Below are positions 25,612 through 33,733 of a stretch of 64,000 bases of DNA, piece by piece. The stretch covers positions 186,001-250,000 of the forward strand of contig CAINNJ010000008.1 of assembly GCA_903851195.1 (NCBI GenBank). Reading direction: 5' to 3'. Source of the stretch: an uncultured Acidobacteriia bacterium (GTDB taxonomy: Bacteria > Acidobacteriota > Terriglobia > Bryobacterales > Bryobacteraceae). A program made the translations under genes and the position numbers. Under the pieces are notes generated by a model. That model did not search any database. It was not told the origin of the DNA and was given only the letters and a program-made list of their open reading frames with translations. Position 1 is the stretch's first letter, and every line of letters starts with the position of its first letter.

Positions 25612-26448
25612 TCATTCCCGGCTCCTCAGTGCCGCTTCCGCCGCCGCGCCCGCCGGGACCGGTCCCGCGACCGCCGTCGGATTGCGCCGCGACACCCCGA
25701 AATGCTCGTAGATCCGCGTATCCACCCGTTCGATGCTGATATCTTTCTCCAGATGCCCGAAAGCCGCCACCGAAATGGCGCCCGTCTCCTCGCTCACAAC
25801 CAGCGAAAGGCAATCGGTCTCTTCGGTAATGCCGATCCCCGCGCGGTGCCGCGTCCCCATCTTCGTCGACACCGTCGGATTCACGCTCAGCGGCAGGAAG
25901 CACGCCGCCGCCGAAATCCGTTCTTTCTGGATGATCACCGCGCCATCGTGCAGCGCCGTGCCGTTATGAAAAACCGAGAGCAGTAAATCCCGCGAAATCT
26001 GCGCGTCCAGCCGCACGCCGCTCTCAATAAACGTGCGCAACCCGATGTCGCGTTCCAGCACGATCAGCGCGCCCACCCGGTCTCTCGACATCGCCACCAG
26101 CGCCAGCAAAATCTCGTCGGTCGATTCCGGCCTCTGGTACCCGCCGAGCAATCGCCGCCGGCCCAAACGCGCCAGCGTGCGCCGGATCTCCGACTGAAAC
26201 AGAATAATAATGGCGATCGCCGAATACGGCGCCAGCGACGACACCATCGAGCGCAGCGCTTCCAGATGCGCGAAAACGGCGATCTGGTAAATCGTCGCCA
26301 CCGCCACGATTCCCGTCAGAACATGCGCCGCGCGCGTGCCCCGGACAATCTGCAGCAACTGGTAAATCACCACCGAAACCGCAAGAATATCCAGCACGGC
26401 GGTGATGCCGATTCTCGGGATCGCGAAGTTGAGTTCTGCCGGAAACAT
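25612..26448 (-). CDS. cdaA: Diadenylate cyclase CdaA (c-di-AMP synthase)
   Basis: A 278-residue membrane cyclase that makes c-di-AMP from two ATP. The N-terminus has three membrane helices (GITAVLDILAVSVVIYQLLQ, HVLTGIVAVATIYQIAVFAH, SSLAPYSAIAIIILFQ). The DAC domain shows the catalytic DGA motif in GTALHDGAVIIQKERISAAACFLPLS and the RHR motif in GTRHRAGIGITEETD, so it should be active. The C-terminal 25 residues are Ala/Pro-rich and variable. It is the first gene of the operon; its promoter should lie within 26449-26580. c-di-AMP controls potassium and osmolyte transport and wall stress in other bacteria. Confidence 0.97.
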   Translation of the reverse strand: MFPAELNFAIPRIGITAVLDILAVSVVIYQLLQIVRGTRAAHVLTGIVAVATIYQIAVFAHLEALRSMVSSLAPYSAIAIIILFQSEIRRTLARLGRRRLLGGYQRPESTDEILLALVAMSRDRVGALIVLERDIGLRTFIESGVRLDAQISRDLLLSVFHNGTALHDGAVIIQKERISAAACFLPLSVNPTVSTKMGTRHRAGIGITEETDCLSLVVSEETGAISVAAFGHLEKDISIERVDTRIYEHFGVSRRNPTAVAGPVPAGAAAEAALRSRE

Positions 26449-26706
26449 TCTCTGACGAACAGGGGACGGCTGCCGCTATTGTAAACGAAGCAACCAGGCC
26501 TCTATCCGTATTGTTTATGGAGTCCATTTGCGTTCCTTGCGGGAAGCGGCGGACAAGGCTTCCCGCCCGGAAAAAGTGACACAATGGCGCAACAAATAAA
26601 AATGCGGTTTTTGGCCAAACCAGCAGCGAAGGGCACGCCGCCGCGTCTGGTTCCGGGAGCGGCCGTGTGTCAGGTTGTCATCCAGTCCGCCGCCACGCCC
26701 ACGGAT

Positions 26707-26961
26707 TCAGGCTCTTACCGGAAGGCTGAGCGTCTTGCGGACCCGGGCAAAAACATCGCCCTCAACCATGCCGCTGGCATCGCCCTCATCAATGGCCGCT
26801 CTCAGGTTTGCAAGCCGGATTTCGTACTGACGCTCTTCACGTTCCAGCGCCCGCAAGGCAGCGCTCACCACTTCGCTGGCGTTCTGGTAACGTCCACTCT
26901 GAGCCTTCTCCAGTACGAAACTATCGAGTTCGTCGGTCAGATCAACATTGCGCGCAGGCAC
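26707..26961 (-). CDS. ParD-type antitoxin, no toxin visible
   Basis: An 84-residue ribbon-helix-helix antitoxin of the ParD family. NVDLTDELDSFVLEKAQSGRYQNASEVVSAALRALEREE covers the DNA-binding strand and two helices, and the C-terminal half (IRLANLRAAIDEGDASGMVEGDVFARV) is the usual toxin-wrapping tail. A ParE toxin gene would be expected directly downstream, but the 258 bases down to cdaA hold no ParE-like frame. It may be an orphan antitoxin or the remnant of a pair. An antisense frame on the plus strand (26584-27006) is not credible. Confidence 0.88.
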   Translation of the reverse strand: MPARNVDLTDELDSFVLEKAQSGRYQNASEVVSAALRALEREERQYEIRLANLRAAIDEGDASGMVEGDVFARVRKTLSLPVRA

Positions 26962-27128
26962 GGACTCCGCACCTTTCCGAATGGGATGACTTCGGACTTA
27001 TCGTAACGCCCCGCCACGCCGATTTCTTTTCCCCGCCGGCCGGTCTGCCGCCTTAGCTTCACAGGAACCAAAACCCGCCCCGCCCTTCGCCGCCCGCCCG
27101 AACGCTATATTGGGACTTCAGCCCCTAT

Positions 27129-28223
27129 ATGTCATTTGCATCAGTACCGGAGGCCATCGAGGAGATCCGCGCCGGCCGCATGCTCGTCGTCGTCGACGAT
27201 GAGGACCGGGAAAACGAAGGCGACCTCACCATCGCCGCGGAAAAAGTCACGTCCGAAGTCATCAATTTCATGGCCACCCACGGCCGCGGACTCATCTGCC
27301 TCACCCTCACTCCGGAGCGCTGCGACGCCCTGCGCCTCCCCCTGATGTCGCCCCACAACACGTCGAATTTCGGCACCGCCTTCTGCGAGTCCATCGATGC
27401 CCGCGAAGGCGTCACCACCGGCATCTCCGCCTCCGACCGCACCAACACCATCCTCGCCGCCGTCAATCCCGAAACCCGCCCGAACGACCTCGCCCGCCCC
27501 GGCCACGTCTTCCCCCTCCGCGCCCGCGAAGGCGGCGTGCTCGTCCGCGCCGGCCAGACCGAAGCCTCCGTCGACCTCTCCCGCCTCGCCGGACTCGACC
27601 CCTCCGGCGTCATCTGCGAAATCATGAATGAGGACGGCACCATGGCCCGCGTGCCGCAACTCCGCGAGTTCTGCCTGCTTCACGGCCTGAAGATGATTTC
27701 CGTCGCCGAACTCATCCGCTACCGCCTGCAGCATGAGCACTGCGTCCATCGCCGCGCCGAAGGCGTTATTAAGACCGAATTTGGCGACTTCCGGACCATT
27801 CTCTACACCAGCGACCTCAGCCCCGATTCGCACATGGTCCTCCTCCGCGGCGACGTCGCGGGCAAGCAAAACGTCCTCGTGCGCATGCACTCCCACTGCG
27901 CCTACGGCAATCTCTTCGGGTCTTCGCAGTGCGAGTGTCAGGCTTTGGTCCGCGGCTCCCTCCGGCGAATCGCGGAAGAGGGCGCCGGAGCCCTCGTCTA
28001 CCTGCACCAAACCGGCCCCGGCCTCCGCACCGAAGACGGCCGCATCGTCGGCCACGACCGCCACGTCTCCCATCCGCCTCTCCAGCACGAAGTCGGCCTC
28101 GGAGCCCAGATCCTCTCCGATATCGGCCTGCGGACCATACGCCTGCTGACCAACAACCCGCGCCGCATCGTCGCGCTGGAAGGTTTCGGCATCCGCATCG
28201 TGGAACAGGTTCCGGTCGCATAA
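27129..28223 (+). CDS. ribB: 3,4-dihydroxy-2-butanone-4-phosphate synthase with inactive-looking GTP cyclohydrolase II half
   Basis: A 364-residue RibBA-type protein. The first domain (1-200) is intact DHBP synthase: [18 protein letters not shown] (catalytic acidic loop), [20 protein letters not shown] and [16 protein letters not shown]. It makes the four-carbon riboflavin precursor from ribulose-5-phosphate. The second half is GTP cyclohydrolase II-like and keeps the three zinc cysteines in [19 protein letters not shown]. However, the catalytic RQEGRxIGL stretch is replaced by HQTGPGLRT, and the C-terminus stops at RIVEQVPVA, about 20 residues early. Cyclohydrolase activity is therefore doubtful, as in the RibBX-type variants described in Proteobacteria. 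No FMN riboswitch is apparent upstream and the start has no clear ribosome-binding site. Confidence 0.93.
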   Translation: MSFASVPEAIEEIRAGRMLVVVDDEDRENEGDLTIAAEKVTSEVINFMATHGRGLICLTLTPERCDALRLPLMSPHNTSNFGTAFCESIDAREGVTTGISASDRTNTILAAVNPETRPNDLARPGHVFPLRAREGGVLVRAGQTEASVDLSRLAGLDPSGVICEIMNEDGTMARVPQLREFCLLHGLKMISVAELIRYRLQHEHCVHRRAEGVIKTEFGDFRTILYTSDLSPDSHMVLLRGDVAGKQNVLVRMHSHCAYGNLFGSSQCECQALVRGSLRRIAEEGAGALVYLHQTGPGLRTEDGRIVGHDRHVSHPPLQHEVGLGAQILSDIGLRTIRLLTNNPRRIVALEGFGIRIVEQVPVA

Positions 28224-28290
28224 GCTGCCGAACGCATAGAAACCACGCACCCGCCCTACAGAAATTCCGGCTTTTGCCGATATGTAGGGT

Positions 28291-29631
28291 ATGAAGGCTC
28301 CATTCCATGACGCGTCCGCCTCGGGCCTTAACCGGGCGAGCGTTTCCAGCAAGATCTTCCTCCTTGTAGCCACGTTCTCGCTTCCGATCGGCGTGCTGGC
28401 TTATCTTCTGGCGGCCAACTACACGCCGCAGATCAATACCGCAAAGCTGGAAATCAGGGGAAACCGGTTGCAGCGGCCGCTGATGCAGGCCCTGCGCGGC
28501 GTTCTCCGGTCTCAGAACATCATCGGTTCGTGCCTGCCCGCAGATTGCGCGGCCGGACTGAAACCTCATCGTGCTCCCGTGGACGCATCCCTGGCCGATG
28601 CGGTGGGCGCCGCGCAGGACTCCCTTTCCGAACTGGCGCTGGACAACTCATCTCTCGCCAAAGCGGGACGTCAAAACCTGAACCCCGTGGCGATTCAGGA
28701 AGACTGGAAATCGGTATCCGCCGCGGCGGAGGGAAACCTCACCGCGGACGACCAGATCAAACTCGCGGCACGTTACGGTAAGGTCGCGGGGCAGATCGCG
28801 CAACTGATCGGCTACGTCGGGAATTCCTCCAACCTGATTCTCGATCCCGATCTGGACAGCTACTACCTGGTCGACGTCACCCTGCTGACCATGCCCGACA
28901 CCCTCAATCGAATCGCAACAGCGACGTCTATGGGAAATCGGGTCCTCGGCGGCGCTTCGGCGGTAGAGCGGGCGGCGCTGGCAAACGAGGTCTCGCTGCT
29001 GCGCAAGGCGATGGAGAGAATGGCCGCGAGCAACCGGGTTACTCTCGATTCCGACGCGGCCAATCACGGCGTCAGCCCGTCGCTCGAACCGGCGCTGCAA
29101 CCGGCCCTGCAGCGCTATTCCGCCACCATGGAGTCGGCTTTGGCTACTCTCCAGGCAATCGCGGATGACCCCGCGCGTGTCACGCCCGCGGCTCTGGCCA
29201 GTCAAAGCGAAACTCTGCAGCAGGCCAGCCTGGACTACTGGAATGCCGCCGACGCGCAGCTCGATACTCTTCTCGACATCCGGATCTCCGATTTCGAGCG
29301 GAACCGCATCCAGGCCCTCGGCTTCTCGGCTCTCGCCGTCCTGGCTGCCGCCTTCCTAGCGTTTCTGCTCGGCCGCTCCATCACCAGACCGCTGAACGAA
29401 CTGCTGCGCGACCTGGCCCCCGGAGCGACGCTGCTCGGCGTCTCGGTTGAACGCATCGCGGAAGCCAGCCGGAACCAGACATCCGACCAGCAGGAAGCCG
29501 CTATCATTTGCGAGGAACTCAACGCCCATGCCGAAAGCATGCGACATGCCGTCTTCGAACTGGCCCGCCACGTTCAGGGCGCAGGCGCCCCGGAAGTCGT
29601 CGCCCAGGCAGGCGGAGAGCGAAAGGCGTAA
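28291..29631 (+). CDS. Chemoreceptor-like membrane protein without a signalling domain
   Basis: A 446-residue protein. The first membrane helix is around 20-45 (KIFLLVATFSLPIGVLAYLLA). A periplasmic helical sensor domain follows, with the phrase SSNLILDPDLDSYYLVD seen in many chemoreceptors and sensor kinases. The second helix (about 345-365: ALGFSALAVLAAAFLAFLLG) runs into a short HAMP-like RSITRPLNELLRDLAPGATLLGVSVERIAEAS. Only some 50 helical residues remain after that; the chemoreceptor hairpin tip that contacts CheA/CheW is absent. Output must therefore come from a partner, or the gene is truncated. The reading frame closes cleanly nine bases before the next gene. Ligand unknown. Confidence 0.82.
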   Translation: MKAPFHDASASGLNRASVSSKIFLLVATFSLPIGVLAYLLAANYTPQINTAKLEIRGNRLQRPLMQALRGVLRSQNIIGSCLPADCAAGLKPHRAPVDASLADAVGAAQDSLSELALDNSSLAKAGRQNLNPVAIQEDWKSVSAAAEGNLTADDQIKLAARYGKVAGQIAQLIGYVGNSSNLILDPDLDSYYLVDVTLLTMPDTLNRIATATSMGNRVLGGASAVERAALANEVSLLRKAMERMAASNRVTLDSDAANHGVSPSLEPALQPALQRYSATMESALATLQAIADDPARVTPAALASQSETLQQASLDYWNAADAQLDTLLDIRISDFERNRIQALGFSALAVLAAAFLAFLLGRSITRPLNELLRDLAPGATLLGVSVERIAEASRNQTSDQQEAAIICEELNAHAESMRHAVFELARHVQGAGAPEVVAQAGGERKA

Positions 29632-29640
29632 CCAGATCCC

Positions 29641-29874
29641 ATGCCAACTCCGGTCTATCTTTCACTTGTTCGCTTCGTCGGCGGCTATCTGGGCTCGCCA
29701 AAAGACGCCGAAGTGGTCGACCGCCAACTCGCCGCCATGAAGATGAGTTCGGATACCCTCACCGCAAGCGATCTCAAAGCTCTCGAGACTCGCCTCGGCT
29801 GCGCCTGCTGCCTCTACATCGACGACCCGAAAAAACGGGATGAGTTCAAGGCCAAAGTACGCACACTCGGCTGA
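29641..29874 (+). CDS. Small cytoplasmic protein, unknown
   Basis: A 77-residue protein (MPTPVYLSLVRFVGGYLGSP) with a mostly helical pattern and an adjacent cysteine pair in LGCACCLYIDDPKKRDEF. It starts nine bases after the receptor-like gene and keeps the same strand, so it is likely co-transcribed; whether it is an output partner of that receptor is speculation. I do not recognise the family. An inverted repeat follows it. Confidence 0.55.
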   Translation: MPTPVYLSLVRFVGGYLGSPKDAEVVDRQLAAMKMSSDTLTASDLKALETRLGCACCLYIDDPKKRDEFKAKVRTLG

Positions 29875-29901
29875 GCGCGCTCCCCGCCCGCATCGGATGG
29901 C

Positions 29902-29934
29902 GGAACCCGGTGGCCCTCGGCCTTTCCGGGTTCC
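29902..29934. terminator. Hairpin between convergent genes
   Basis: A nine-bp perfect stem GGAACCCGG/CCGGGTTCC (29902-29910 with 29926-29934) in the 64-base gap between the small protein and the amidohydrolase, which converge here. There is no clear T-run on either side, so termination strength is uncertain. Confidence 0.5.
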
Positions 29935-29938
29935 CCCG

Positions 29939-31324
29939 TCAGTGCTTCTGCTGCACCGAAGCCGCCACCTTCACCCCGTACTCCCGCGCCTTCGCCATCA
30001 CCGCCTGCTGATCGAGCGTCAGGCACCGCCGGTCCCGCACTACCTCCCGGCCATTCACAATCACGTCCGTCACGTTCGATCCCTTCAGCGCGTACACCAA
30101 CTGCGAATACACGTCGTAAAGCGGCGCCGCGTTCGGCGCGTCCAGATCGAGCGCGATCAGATCCGCCCGCTTCCCCGCCTCCAGCGAACCGATCTCTTTT
30201 TCGAGTCCAAGCACCCGCGCCCCGCCCATCGTCGCCATCTCGAACGCCTGTGCCGCCGGCAGCGCCTCCGGGTCGTTCCGCACCAGCTTCTGCAGCTTTG
30301 CCGCCAGATCCGACTCTTCCATCATGTCGAAATCATTATTGCTGCCCGCCGGACCATCCGTGCCCAGCCCCACCGCAATCCCCCGCTTCAGCATCTCCAC
30401 CACCGGCGCCGCGCCGCTCGCCAGTTTCATATTGCTCGACGGGCAGTGCGCCACACCCACGCCCTTCTGCTTCAGAATTCCCATGTCCGCCACGTCCACC
30501 CAAACGCAGTGCGCCGCCACCGTCCGGCCATTCAGAAAGCCCAGCGAATTCAGCGTCTGCGTCGGACTCTGATGGCGCTTCGCCTGATTGTCGTCGTTCT
30601 CTTTCTTCGTCTCCGACAGATGAATCAGAATCGGCGCGCTGTACTTATTCGCCAGCGCCCGCGCGGCCTTCAGAGTCTCATCCGAATTCGTATACAAAGC
30701 GTGCGGCGCCACTGCCGGCGTCACCAGCGGATCGTTATGGAACCGCGCCAGAAACTTCTCGCTCAGCCGCAGCGCATCCGCCGGAGTCTTCGCATCCGCC
30801 ACCGGGAACCCGATCACGGTTTCGCCCAGCACCCCGCGCATTCCCGCTTCCTTCGCCGTCTCAGCCACCACGTCTTCGAAGTAGTACATGTCGGTGAACG
30901 TCGTGGTCCCGGAAAGCAGCATCTCCAGACAAGCCAGCCGGGTCCCCCAGCGCACGAAGTCCGCCGAAACGTTTTTCGCCTCCGCCGGGAAGATGAAATT
31001 GTTCAGCCAGTCCTGGAGTTTCAGATCGTCCGCCAGCCCCCGGAACAGGCTCATGGCCGCATGGGTATGCGTGTTGATCAGCCCCGGCGCGACCATCGCA
31101 TTCGGCCGGTCGATCCGTTTCTTCGCCTGCCAGTCGCGATCGATCTCCGCCCGCGTCCCCACCGCCACGATCCGTTCGCCGCGCACCGCCACCGCGCCGT
31201 TCGGAATCACGCGCCGCGGAGTTCCCGCCATCGTGACCACATACCGCGCGCTCACGATCAGATCGCACGGAGCCGCCGTCAACCCGGCCGCGACAAAGAA
31301 CAACAAACTAAAGAAACGATGCAT
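29939..31324 (-). CDS. Exported amidohydrolase, MTA/S-adenosylhomocysteine deaminase type
   Basis: A 461-residue metal-dependent amidohydrolase. The family order is clear: GLINTHTHAAMSLFRGLADDL (HxH metal site), SGTTTFTDMYYF, ILIHLSETKKEN (His), AAHCVWV (His), VAHCPSSNMKLASG and GLGTDGPAGSNN (Asp). This is the pattern of MTA/SAH deaminases (MtaD branch) and related adenosine deaminases. Oddly, it starts with a hydrophobic segment MHRFFSLLFFVAAGLTAAP that looks like a Sec signal peptide, while the other enzymes of its operon are cytoplasmic. It overlaps the cytidine deaminase by 17 bases. Last gene of the nucleoside-salvage operon; the exact substrate is uncertain. Confidence 0.9.
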   Translation of the reverse strand: MHRFFSLLFFVAAGLTAAPCDLIVSARYVVTMAGTPRRVIPNGAVAVRGERIVAVGTRAEIDRDWQAKKRIDRPNAMVAPGLINTHTHAAMSLFRGLADDLKLQDWLNNFIFPAEAKNVSADFVRWGTRLACLEMLLSGTTTFTDMYYFEDVVAETAKEAGMRGVLGETVIGFPVADAKTPADALRLSEKFLARFHNDPLVTPAVAPHALYTNSDETLKAARALANKYSAPILIHLSETKKENDDNQAKRHQSPTQTLNSLGFLNGRTVAAHCVWVDVADMGILKQKGVGVAHCPSSNMKLASGAAPVVEMLKRGIAVGLGTDGPAGSNNDFDMMEESDLAAKLQKLVRNDPEALPAAQAFEMATMGGARVLGLEKEIGSLEAGKRADLIALDLDAPNAAPLYDVYSQLVYALKGSNVTDVIVNGREVVRDRRCLTLDQQAVMAKAREYGVKVAASVQQKH

Positions 31325-31694
31325 CGAACGCCCTCGGAAACAGACTCCCCAGCCGCACGGACTCCGTCTTACCCTGCAGATTCGCCATTACCACCTCGAC
31401 ATCCCCGCAAAACTCCCACAGAATCTGCCGGCACGCCCCGCAAGGAGGCGTCAGCGTCCCGGTATCCGCCACCACCGCCACCCGCGTGAACCGCCGCGCG
31501 CCTTCCGAAATAGCCTTGAAAATCGCCACCCGTTCCGCGCAAACCGTCAGCCCGTAAGTGGCATTCTCGACATTGCACCCGGTATGGATCCGCCCCGTCT
31601 CGTCTTCCACCGCCGCGCCCACCCGAAACTTCGAGAACGGCGCATGCGCATTCTCCCGCGCCTGCGTCGCCGCGAGGACAAGCGAATCGCTCAT
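31308..31694 (-). CDS. cdd: Cytidine deaminase
   Basis: A 128-residue homotetrameric-type cytidine deaminase that converts cytidine and deoxycytidine to uridine and deoxyuridine. Zinc site and catalytic Glu: TVCAERVAIF and TPPCGACRQIL. Substrate-binding parts are SKFRVGAAV and TGCNVENATYG. Length is normal. Its ATG at 31694 overlaps the PNP stop by four bases (ATGA). A longer open frame upstream is the PNP gene read out of frame. The product feeds the pyrimidine phosphorylase of the same operon. Confidence 0.97.
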   Translation of the reverse strand: MSDSLVLAATQARENAHAPFSKFRVGAAVEDETGRIHTGCNVENATYGLTVCAERVAIFKAISEGARRFTRVAVVADTGTLTPPCGACRQILWEFCGDVEVVMANLQGKTESVRLGSLFPRAFDASFL

Positions 31695-32494
31695 ACCAGT
31701 CGCGGAATCGTCCGCCGCAGCAACTCGATGAGAGTTCCCTTCATCCGCTCGCCCACGTCCAGCACCTCGCGATGGTCCAGCTTTTGCTCGATCACGCCCG
31801 CCGCATGATTCGTCACGCAGGAAATCCCCAGCACCCGCATCCCCATGTGATTCGCCGCGATCGTCTCGGGCACCGTCGACATCCCGACAAGATCCGCCCC
31901 GATCGCCCGCAAATACCGGATCTCCGCGGGTGTCTCGTAACTCGGCCCCGGCACCGCCGCGTAAACGCCCTCCGGCAGTTCCACGCCCAGCGAGGCCCCC
32001 GCTTCGCGCGCCGCCTGCCGGAACACCCGCGAGTACGCCTCGCTCATGTCCGGAAACCGCGGCCCCAGCGATTCGTCGTTCGCCCCCGACAACGGATTCT
32101 GCCCCAGCAGATTGATGTGGTCCGAAAGCAGCACCAAAGTCCCCGGCTTCCACTCCGCCCGGATCCCCCCCGCCGCGTTCGTCAGCACCAGCGACTCCAC
32201 GCCCAGCCCCCGCAGCGTCCGGATCCCGAACGCCGCCTGCTTCGCCGTGTAGCCCTCGTAAAGGTGCGCGCGGCCCGCCAGCGCCGCCACCGTCACACCC
32301 TCCACCTTGCCGATCGCCAGCTTCCCGGCATGTCCGATCGCCGTCGATTGCGGCCAGTCCGGAATCTCCCCGTAAGGAATCACAACCCGGTCGTCCAGGG
32401 TATCGGCGAACGCACCCAGTCCGCTCCCCAGCACCACGCCCACGCGCGGCCGCAGCGAAGTCCGCGAGGCAATCAGTTCAACAGCAGTCGGCAT
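31691..32494 (-). CDS. Purine-nucleoside phosphorylase (trimeric type)
   Basis: A 267-residue PNP that splits inosine, guanosine and their deoxy forms with phosphate. Signature pieces: VGVVLGSGLGAFAD (phosphate loop), GRAHLYEGY, VLTNAAGGI, YAAVPGPSYETPAEIRYLRAIGADLVGMSTVPE (substrate site) and ISCVTNHAAG. Trimeric (PunA/DeoD2-like) size. It lies 15 bases behind the nucleoside transporter and overlaps cdd. Confidence 0.97.
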   Translation of the reverse strand: MPTAVELIASRTSLRPRVGVVLGSGLGAFADTLDDRVVIPYGEIPDWPQSTAIGHAGKLAIGKVEGVTVAALAGRAHLYEGYTAKQAAFGIRTLRGLGVESLVLTNAAGGIRAEWKPGTLVLLSDHINLLGQNPLSGANDESLGPRFPDMSEAYSRVFRQAAREAGASLGVELPEGVYAAVPGPSYETPAEIRYLRAIGADLVGMSTVPETIAANHMGMRVLGISCVTNHAAGVIEQKLDHREVLDVGERMKGTLIELLRRTIPRLV

Positions 32495-32509
32495 AAATCA
32501 AATCAGGAT

Positions 32510-33730
32510 CTACAGCAGCATCCCGGCAATGCAGGCCGACATGAAATTCGCCATCGTGCCCGCCAGCACCGCCCGCATCCCCAGCCGCGCCAGATCCGAC
32601 TTCCGTTCCGGAACCAGTGCCCCGATGCCGCCCACCTGAATCGCGATCGAGCTGAAATTCGCAAACCCGCACAGCGCGTAAGTCGCAATCGTGAACGACT
32701 TAAAATCCAGCTGCGATTTAATCTTCCCCAGATCGATGAACGCGATGAACTCGTTCGTCACCAGCCGCTCGCCCAGCAACTGCCCGATCGCCGCGCAGTC
32801 CTTCCACGAAACGCCCAGCAGCCACGCAATCGGCGCGAAAACCATCCCGAACAGTTGTTCCATCGACGCCGGAATGAACGCCACATGTCCGTGCGCCCAG
32901 CCGAACGCCCCGTTCAGCAGTGCAATCAGCGCCAGAAACGCAATCAGCATGGCCCCGATATTCAGACTTAGCTGCAACCCGTCGCCGGCACCCTGCGCCG
33001 CCGCGTCGATCACGTTGACCGCATGGTTTTCCAGCTTCACTTCCACCTTGCCCGCCGTCACCGGATGCCCCACCTCGGGCTCCAGAATCTTGGCCAGCAT
33101 GATGGTCGCCGGCGCGGTCATAATCACCGCGGTCAGCAGGTGCTGAATCTCCACATGCGCGAACTTCACGTAAGCCGCCATCACCGCGCCCGAAACATGC
33201 GCCATGCCGCTGACCATAATCGTGAAAAGTTCGGATTGCGTGAGTCCCGCCAGAAACGGCCGAATCGTCAGCGGAGCCTCGGTCTGCCCCATGAAAATAC
33301 TGGCCGCGACGTTCAGCGATTCCGCCCCGCTCGCGCCCATGATCTTCTGCATCACAATCGCGAAAGCCTTCACGATCACCTGCATCACGCCAAGGTAGTA
33401 AAGGATGGAAAAGAACGAAGCGATGAAGATGATGATCGGCAGCACCTGAAAGGCGAAGATCACGCCCATCGAACCGCTCGACCGGCCCAGCGTGTCTCCA
33501 AACAGAAACGCGCTGCCGTTTTCCGCATACCCCAGCATGGCCGTCACGGCCACGCTGGCGGACTGGAACACGTCGCCCGCTCTGGTCTTCAGCACCAGCA
33601 GCGCAAATCCGAACTGCAGGCCCATGCCCCAGAGCACGACGCGAAGCTTAATCTGCCGCCGATGGTGCGACAACAGCCAGGATAAAAGAAGAATTGCCGC
33701 GATCCCGAGTAGCCCGGTGAACCGGCTCAT
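32510..33730 (-). CDS. Concentrative nucleoside transporter (CNT/NupC family)
   Basis: A 406-residue inner-membrane transporter with the N-terminal CNT helices (MSRFTGLLGIAAILLLSWLL) and the conserved core IFMGQTEAPLTIRPFL, MVSGMAHVSGAVMAAYV and ALCGFANFSSIAIQVGGIG, which contain the Q-T-E and N-F-S-S nucleoside and ion sites. CNTs import nucleosides with protons or sodium. The gene starts three bases after the pyrimidine phosphorylase stop, so import and cleavage are tightly coupled. Confidence 0.96.
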   Translation of the reverse strand: MSRFTGLLGIAAILLLSWLLSHHRRQIKLRVVLWGMGLQFGFALLVLKTRAGDVFQSASVAVTAMLGYAENGSAFLFGDTLGRSSGSMGVIFAFQVLPIIIFIASFFSILYYLGVMQVIVKAFAIVMQKIMGASGAESLNVAASIFMGQTEAPLTIRPFLAGLTQSELFTIMVSGMAHVSGAVMAAYVKFAHVEIQHLLTAVIMTAPATIMLAKILEPEVGHPVTAGKVEVKLENHAVNVIDAAAQGAGDGLQLSLNIGAMLIAFLALIALLNGAFGWAHGHVAFIPASMEQLFGMVFAPIAWLLGVSWKDCAAIGQLLGERLVTNEFIAFIDLGKIKSQLDFKSFTIATYALCGFANFSSIAIQVGGIGALVPERKSDLARLGMRAVLAGTMANFMSACIAGMLL

Positions 33731-33733
33731 CGA

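Noticed and set aside
26584-27006. 140-residue plus-strand frame opposite the antitoxin
   Set aside because: Antisense to a clear ParD frame and without any recognisable feature.
27000-27128. FMN riboswitch before ribB
   Set aside because: None of the conserved RFN blocks is visible and the leader is too short.
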